DNA of 64,000 nucleotides from Rubrivivax sp. (GTDB taxonomy: Bacteria > Pseudomonadota > Gammaproteobacteria > Burkholderiales > Burkholderiaceae_C). This document shows, piece by piece, positions 60,421-64,000 of this stretch. Location: positions 205,317-269,316 of the forward strand of contig JALHMT010000002.1 in NCBI GenBank assembly GCA_022843905.1, given 5' to 3'. A model generated the notes under the pieces. It was not told the origin of the DNA and ran no database searches. It saw nothing but the letters and a program-made list of their open reading frames with translations. Numbering within the stretch: position 1 is the stretch's first letter; every line of letters starts with the position of its first letter. The position numbers and the translations under genes were made by a program.

Positions 60421-61458
60421 ATGCCGCTGATCCACATCGAAGGCTGGCCCGAGCCCGTGCAGGCTGGCCGCCAGCGCATTCTCGAAGCTGCCCTCGACGC
60501 CGGCGTGCCCTATCCGCACGGCTGCGGCGCGGGCGAATGCGGCAGCTGCAAGTCCCGCCTGCTCGAGGGCGAGGTCAAGTCCGACCGCCACAGCCCCGAG
60601 GCGCTGAGCGACGAGGAAGAGGGCCAGGGGCTCATCCTGGCCTGCCGTTCGCGACCCGTGGGCGACGTGCGCGTGCAGTGGCTGGGCGACAGCACCGGGC
60701 CGTCCATGACCAAGGTCGACGCCAGCGTGGCGGCCATCGACCTGGCCTCGCCGGATGTCATCGTGCTCACGCTGGACCTGCCGCTCGGACGGACCTTCGA
60801 ATTCCGTCCCGGCCAGTTCGCCAAACTGCGCTTCGGCGAACTGCCGGCGCGCAGCTATTCGATGGCCAACCTGCCGGGCCAGGGCCAGCTGGTGTTCCAC
60901 ATCCGCGTGCTGCCCGACGGCAAGGTCAGCCCGTACGTGGCGCGCGGCCTGCGCACCGGCGAACGGGTGGAGGTGCGCGGGCCCTTCGGCGCGGCCTGCT
61001 GGGACGGGCCGCAGCCCGACGGCGCGCTGCTGCTGCTGGGCGGCGGCACCGGCATGGCACCGATCATGTCGGTGCTGGACGCCGCGTTGCGCGACGGCCA
61101 TCCCGCGCAGCAGATCCACGTCTATCACGGTGTGCGCACCGGTGACGATCTCTATGTCGAGGAACTGCTGCAGCGACGCGTGCGCGAGCACGGCATCCAT
61201 TTCGTGCCCGTCTTCGCAGAACAGCGTGCCGCGGGGGTGCGGGCCGGCCCGCTGCACGAGGCCATCGCCTCCGACTTCAACGACCTCGGCGGCGCCACCG
61301 TGCACGTGGCGGGTCCGCCGCCGATGGTCGAGGCGGTGCGGCAGCTCGTCATCAGCCGCGGTGCGGCGCCGTCCCGGGTGCGCGCCGAGGCCTTTCACCC
61401 GGCCGAGCCCGACAAGCGCAGCCTGTGGGAACGCATCACGTCCTGGGGGTCGCTGTAG
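60421..61458 (+). CDS. 2Fe-2S/FAD/NAD(P)H oxidoreductase (CDP-6-deoxy-glucoseen-reductase-like)
   Basis: 345-aa reductase with an N-terminal plant-type [2Fe-2S] domain (C35-x4-C40-x2-C43 and C75), an FAD-binding domain with ARSYSMAN and an NAD(P)H domain with LLLGGGTGMAPIMSVLD. It resembles the electron-transfer subunits of aromatic oxygenases and CDP-6-deoxy-3,4-glucoseen reductase. In this place it may supply electrons for the molybdoenzyme 57 bp downstream. The start MPLIHIE suits the ferredoxin fold; an upstream start would add about 46 residues. Confidence 0.88.
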   Translation: MPLIHIEGWPEPVQAGRQRILEAALDAGVPYPHGCGAGECGSCKSRLLEGEVKSDRHSPEALSDEEEGQGLILACRSRPVGDVRVQWLGDSTGPSMTKVDASVAAIDLASPDVIVLTLDLPLGRTFEFRPGQFAKLRFGELPARSYSMANLPGQGQLVFHIRVLPDGKVSPYVARGLRTGERVEVRGPFGAACWDGPQPDGALLLLGGGTGMAPIMSVLDAALRDGHPAQQIHVYHGVRTGDDLYVEELLQRRVREHGIHFVPVFAEQRAAGVRAGPLHEAIASDFNDLGGATVHVAGPPPMVEAVRQLVISRGAAPSRVRAEAFHPAEPDKRSLWERITSWGSL

Positions 61459-61515
61459 CCGCCGCGGGCGACCCCGTGCCGCCTGGGCGGCAAGGCGCTG
61501 TGCAATAGTTCGGCC

Positions 61516-63609
61516 ATGCCCCTCGCTCCAGCACCCGAAGCATCCCTCGGCCTTTCCGAGCGCGGCTCGCGCACCGTGCTGGCGACCTGCCCGCACGACT
61601 GTCCCGACACCTGCGCCATCCGCGTCACGGTCGAAGGCGGCCGCGCCGTGAAGGTCCAGGGCCACCCCGACCACCCGCCCACCCAGGGCGCGTTGTGCAC
61701 CAAGGTGTCGCGCTACCCCGAGCGCACCTATCACCCCGAGCGCGTGCTGCAGCCGATGCGCCGCAGCGGCCCCAAGGGCAGCGGCCGCTTCGAGCCGATC
61801 GGCTGGGACGAGGCGCTGGACAGCATCGCCACGCGCCTGAAGGCCATCGCCGCGCGCGACCCCGAGGCCATCCTGCCCTACAGCTATGCCGGCACGATGG
61901 GGCTGGTGCAGGGCGACGGCATGTCCGCCCGCTTCTTCCACCAACTGGGCGCCTCGCTGCTCGACCGCACGATCTGCGCTTCGGCCGGTGGAGACGCCCT
62001 GGCTGCCACCTATGGCGGCAAGGTCGGCATGCACGTCGAGCACTTCGCCGAGAGCAGGCTGATCCTGATCTGGGGCAGCAACTCGATTGCCAGCAACCTG
62101 CACTTCTGGACGCTGGCCCAGCAGGCCAAGCGCGACGGGGCCCGCCTGGTGTGCATCGACCCGCGGCGCACCGAGACCGCCGACAAATGCCACCAGCACA
62201 TCGCCCTGCTGCCCGGCACCGACGGCGCGCTGGCGCTGGGCCTGATGCACGAACTGATCCGCCAGGACCTGCTCGACCATGACTACCTGGCTCGACATGT
62301 CGACGGCTGGCCGAAGCTTCGCGAGCGCGCGATGGCCTGGAGCGCGCAACGTGCGGCCGATGTCTGCGGCATCACGGCCGAAGAGATCGTGCAGCTGGCA
62401 GCCGAGTACGGCAGCACCCGGCCGGCGGCCATCCGCCTGAACTACGGCATGCAGCGCGTGCGCGGCGGCGGCAATGCGGTGCGTCTGGTCGCGCTGCTGC
62501 CCTGCCTGGTGGGCGCCTGGCGTCATCGCGCCGGCGGCCTGCTGCTGTCGAGTTCGGGCTGGTTCCGTCCGGCGCGCAACGACGCGGTGCTGCAACGTCC
62601 CGACCTGCTGGCCGGCCGCCGCCCGCGCACCATCAACATGTCGACCATCGGCAACGACCTGCTGCGCGAGACTTCGCCCGCCTTCGGCCCGAAACTCGAG
62701 GCCGTGGTGGTCTACAACAGCAACCCGGTGGCCGTGGCGCCGGACAGTGGCAAGGTGGTCGCCGGATTCGCGCGCGAGGACCTCTTCACCGTGGTGATCG
62801 AGCACTTCATGACCGACACCGCCGACCACGCCGACATCGTGCTGCCGGCCACCACCCAGCTCGAACACTGGGACGTGCACACCAGCTACGGCCACACCTA
62901 CGCCATGCTCAACCAGCCGGCGGTGCCCCCGCTGGGGCAGTCGCGCTCCAACGCGGCGATCTTCCGCGCGCTGGCAGAGCGGATGGGGTTCGACGAGCCC
63001 TGTTTTTCGGACGACGATGCCACGATGGCACGCCAGGCCTTCCGTCAGGACATCGTGCCCTGGGACGAACTGCTGCGCACCGGCTGGGTCAGGCTGCCCA
63101 TGGCCGAAGCGCCTTTCGCCGAGGGCGGATTCCCCACGGCCACCGGCCGTGCCATCGTCGATGCCCCGGGCCTCGGTGTGCCCGACCACGTGGCCAACTA
63201 CGAGTGCGTTCAGTCCGACCCGGATCTCGCGCGGCGCTTCCCGCTGGCCATGATCTCGCCGCCGGCGCGCAACTTCCTCAACTCGACCTTCGTCAACGTG
63301 AAGAGCCTGCGCGACATCGAGGGCGAGCCGCGGGTCGAGATCCATCCCGACGACGCCGCGGCACGCGGCATCGTCGGCGGGGCGGTGGTCGACGTCATCA
63401 ATCAACGCGGCCGCTACCGCTGCAAGGCCGACGTGACCGGACGTGCGCGGCCCGGCGTGGTCAACGGCCTGGGCATCTGGTGGCGCAAGCTCGGCCTGGA
63501 GGGCACCAACGTGAACCAGCTCACGCACCAGCGACTGACCGACATCGGCCGCGCACCGGCCTTCTACGACTGCCTGGTCGAGATCGCGCCGGTGGCGCCG
63601 CACGCCTGA
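61516..63609 (+). CDS. Molybdopterin oxidoreductase (second, FdhF/BisC-like)
   Basis: 697-aa DMSO-reductase-superfamily enzyme, shorter than SoeA and without TAT signal. [4Fe-4S] ligands are C25-x3-C29-x3-C33 and C61. The Mo ligand is likely C154 in RTICASAGGDA, though Ser156 cannot be excluded. Molybdopterin contacts include IWGSNSIASNLH and VVYNSNPVAVAPDSG. It is a single-subunit enzyme here, next to a 2Fe-2S reductase and no NrfD or four-cluster subunit. The substrate cannot be named from sequence. Confidence 0.87.
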   Translation: MPLAPAPEASLGLSERGSRTVLATCPHDCPDTCAIRVTVEGGRAVKVQGHPDHPPTQGALCTKVSRYPERTYHPERVLQPMRRSGPKGSGRFEPIGWDEALDSIATRLKAIAARDPEAILPYSYAGTMGLVQGDGMSARFFHQLGASLLDRTICASAGGDALAATYGGKVGMHVEHFAESRLILIWGSNSIASNLHFWTLAQQAKRDGARLVCIDPRRTETADKCHQHIALLPGTDGALALGLMHELIRQDLLDHDYLARHVDGWPKLRERAMAWSAQRAADVCGITAEEIVQLAAEYGSTRPAAIRLNYGMQRVRGGGNAVRLVALLPCLVGAWRHRAGGLLLSSSGWFRPARNDAVLQRPDLLAGRRPRTINMSTIGNDLLRETSPAFGPKLEAVVVYNSNPVAVAPDSGKVVAGFAREDLFTVVIEHFMTDTADHADIVLPATTQLEHWDVHTSYGHTYAMLNQPAVPPLGQSRSNAAIFRALAERMGFDEPCFSDDDATMARQAFRQDIVPWDELLRTGWVRLPMAEAPFAEGGFPTATGRAIVDAPGLGVPDHVANYECVQSDPDLARRFPLAMISPPARNFLNSTFVNVKSLRDIEGEPRVEIHPDDAAARGIVGGAVVDVINQRGRYRCKADVTGRARPGVVNGLGIWWRKLGLEGTNVNQLTHQRLTDIGRAPAFYDCLVEIAPVAPHA

Positions 63610-63611
63610 CG

Positions 63612-64000
63612 GTGCGCAGGGTCCTGCTCTTGGCATCCCTCGGCGCCATGGGCGCGGCGCTGGTGGTGGCAGGCACGGTGTGCCTGACCAGCGGCTGCAG
63701 CACGCTGGGCTACTACGGCCAGGCGGTGGGCGGTCACATGGACCTGCTGCAGCGTTCGCGGCCGGTCACGCAGTGGCTGGCCGACGAGAGCACCTCGCCA
63801 GCACTGCGCGAGCGCCTGCGCCTGACGCAGCGCATCCGTGAGTTCGCGGTGACCGAGCTCGGCCTGCCCGACAACGCCAGCTACCGCTCCTTCGCCGACC
63901 TGCAGCGGCCGGCGGTGGTGTGGAACGTCGTGGCCGCGCCGGAGCTGTCGCTCAGACTGAAGACCTGGTGCTTCGCCGTGATGGGCTGCGTGGGCTACCG
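63612..64000 (+). CDS. Putative aminopeptidase lipoprotein (partial, C-terminus outside window)
   Basis: N-terminal 129 codons of a predicted aminopeptidase family (COG4324) whose members are membrane-anchored. A hydrophobic stretch (LLLASLGAMGAALVVAG) is followed by a lipobox-like LTSGCST at Cys29. Conserved segments are YYGQAVGGHMDLLQRSRPV, ELGLPDNASYRSFADL and LKTWCFAVMGCVGYR. The start GTG is 2 nt after the molybdoenzyme stop. The catalytic His-Glu motif would lie outside the window. Confidence 0.82.
   Translation, partial: MRRVLLLASLGAMGAALVVAGTVCLTSGCSTLGYYGQAVGGHMDLLQRSRPVTQWLADESTSPALRERLRLTQRIREFAVTELGLPDNASYRSFADLQRPAVVWNVVAAPELSLRLKTWCFAVMGCVGY

Noticed and set aside
60343..63636. 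A 1097-residue minus-strand open frame opposite the molybdoenzyme and reductase
   Set aside because: Same shadow effect. It crosses the intergenic region and two real genes, and its translation has no domain.
1..64000. tRNA, rRNA, IS elements, att sites and origins
   Set aside because: No cloverleaf with CCA-type pattern, no transposase or integrase motif and no DnaA-box cluster was found by reading both strands.

Overview
The window is strongly GC-rich and densely packed. Many neighbouring genes share ATGA, GTGA or TGATG stop/start junctions. The gene content is typical of a betaproteobacterium of the order Burkholderiales, probably the Comamonadaceae/Sphaerotilaceae (Rubrivivax-Leptothrix-Ideonella) side: a Bug-type solute receptor, Xsc/Pta sulfonate degradation, a tannase/MHETase-family lipoprotein, ThrH and a HemP-HmuRSTUV heme operon. 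This assignment rests on gene families only, since no rRNA or tRNA lies in the window.

Layout. 1-6.5 kb: a Fur-type heme-acquisition operon on the minus strand (hemP, TonB-dependent receptor, hmuS, hmuT, hmuU, hmuV; hmuV runs off the left edge). A 32-bp tandem repeat forms a chain of micro-ORFs at the hmuU/hmuV junction. 6.5-12 kb: amidase and Bug receptor with a divergent LysR regulator, then a tannase-family lipoprotein. 12-19 kb: cobT, cobS and an IclR regulator, divergent from xsc-pta, which convert sulfoacetaldehyde to acetyl phosphate plus sulfite and then to acetyl-CoA. 19-21 kb: an unrecognised cassette of a Cys-free 106-aa protein, a radical SAM protein and a Cys-rich 212-aa protein, facing a stand-alone RNA polymerase alpha-CTD-like protein. 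21-25 kb: DUF1161 protein, flavin-split-barrel protein, MscS/cyclic-nucleotide channel and a LysR regulator. 25-30 kb: a cytoplasmic molybdoenzyme best matching sulfite dehydrogenase SoeABC, which would oxidise the sulfite released by Xsc. 30-36 kb: transporters (EamA, CPA2 antiporter, MFS), an exported triple-repeat protein, lpxC and a small membrane protein. 36-40.5 kb: dienelactone hydrolase, ruvC, and a phospholipid cluster plsY-ridA-thioredoxin-fold protein-plsC-cdsA-like.

40.5-49 kb: a Cpx-like periplasmic sensor/response-regulator/kinase operon, an MFS exporter, a cold-shock protein with long leader and strong terminator, rsgA, and a PAS-GGDEF-EAL protein. 49-54.5 kb: thrH, exported msrA and msrB, and an operon of Ser/Thr kinase, c-type-heme HAMP sensor and FecR-like protein. 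54.6-57.8 kb: tal-pgi-HAD (sugar phosphate metabolism). 57.9-60.1 kb: M20 amidohydrolase and DUF2817 peptidase. 60.4-64 kb: a 2Fe-2S/FAD reductase, a second molybdopterin oxidoreductase, and the start of a lipoprotein aminopeptidase.

The clearest functional link is xsc-pta with soeABC, a carbon-side and sulfur-side pair for C2-sulfonate catabolism. The least explained parts are the radical SAM cassette, the free alpha-CTD protein, the micro-ORF chain in the heme operon and the heme-sensor/kinase operon.
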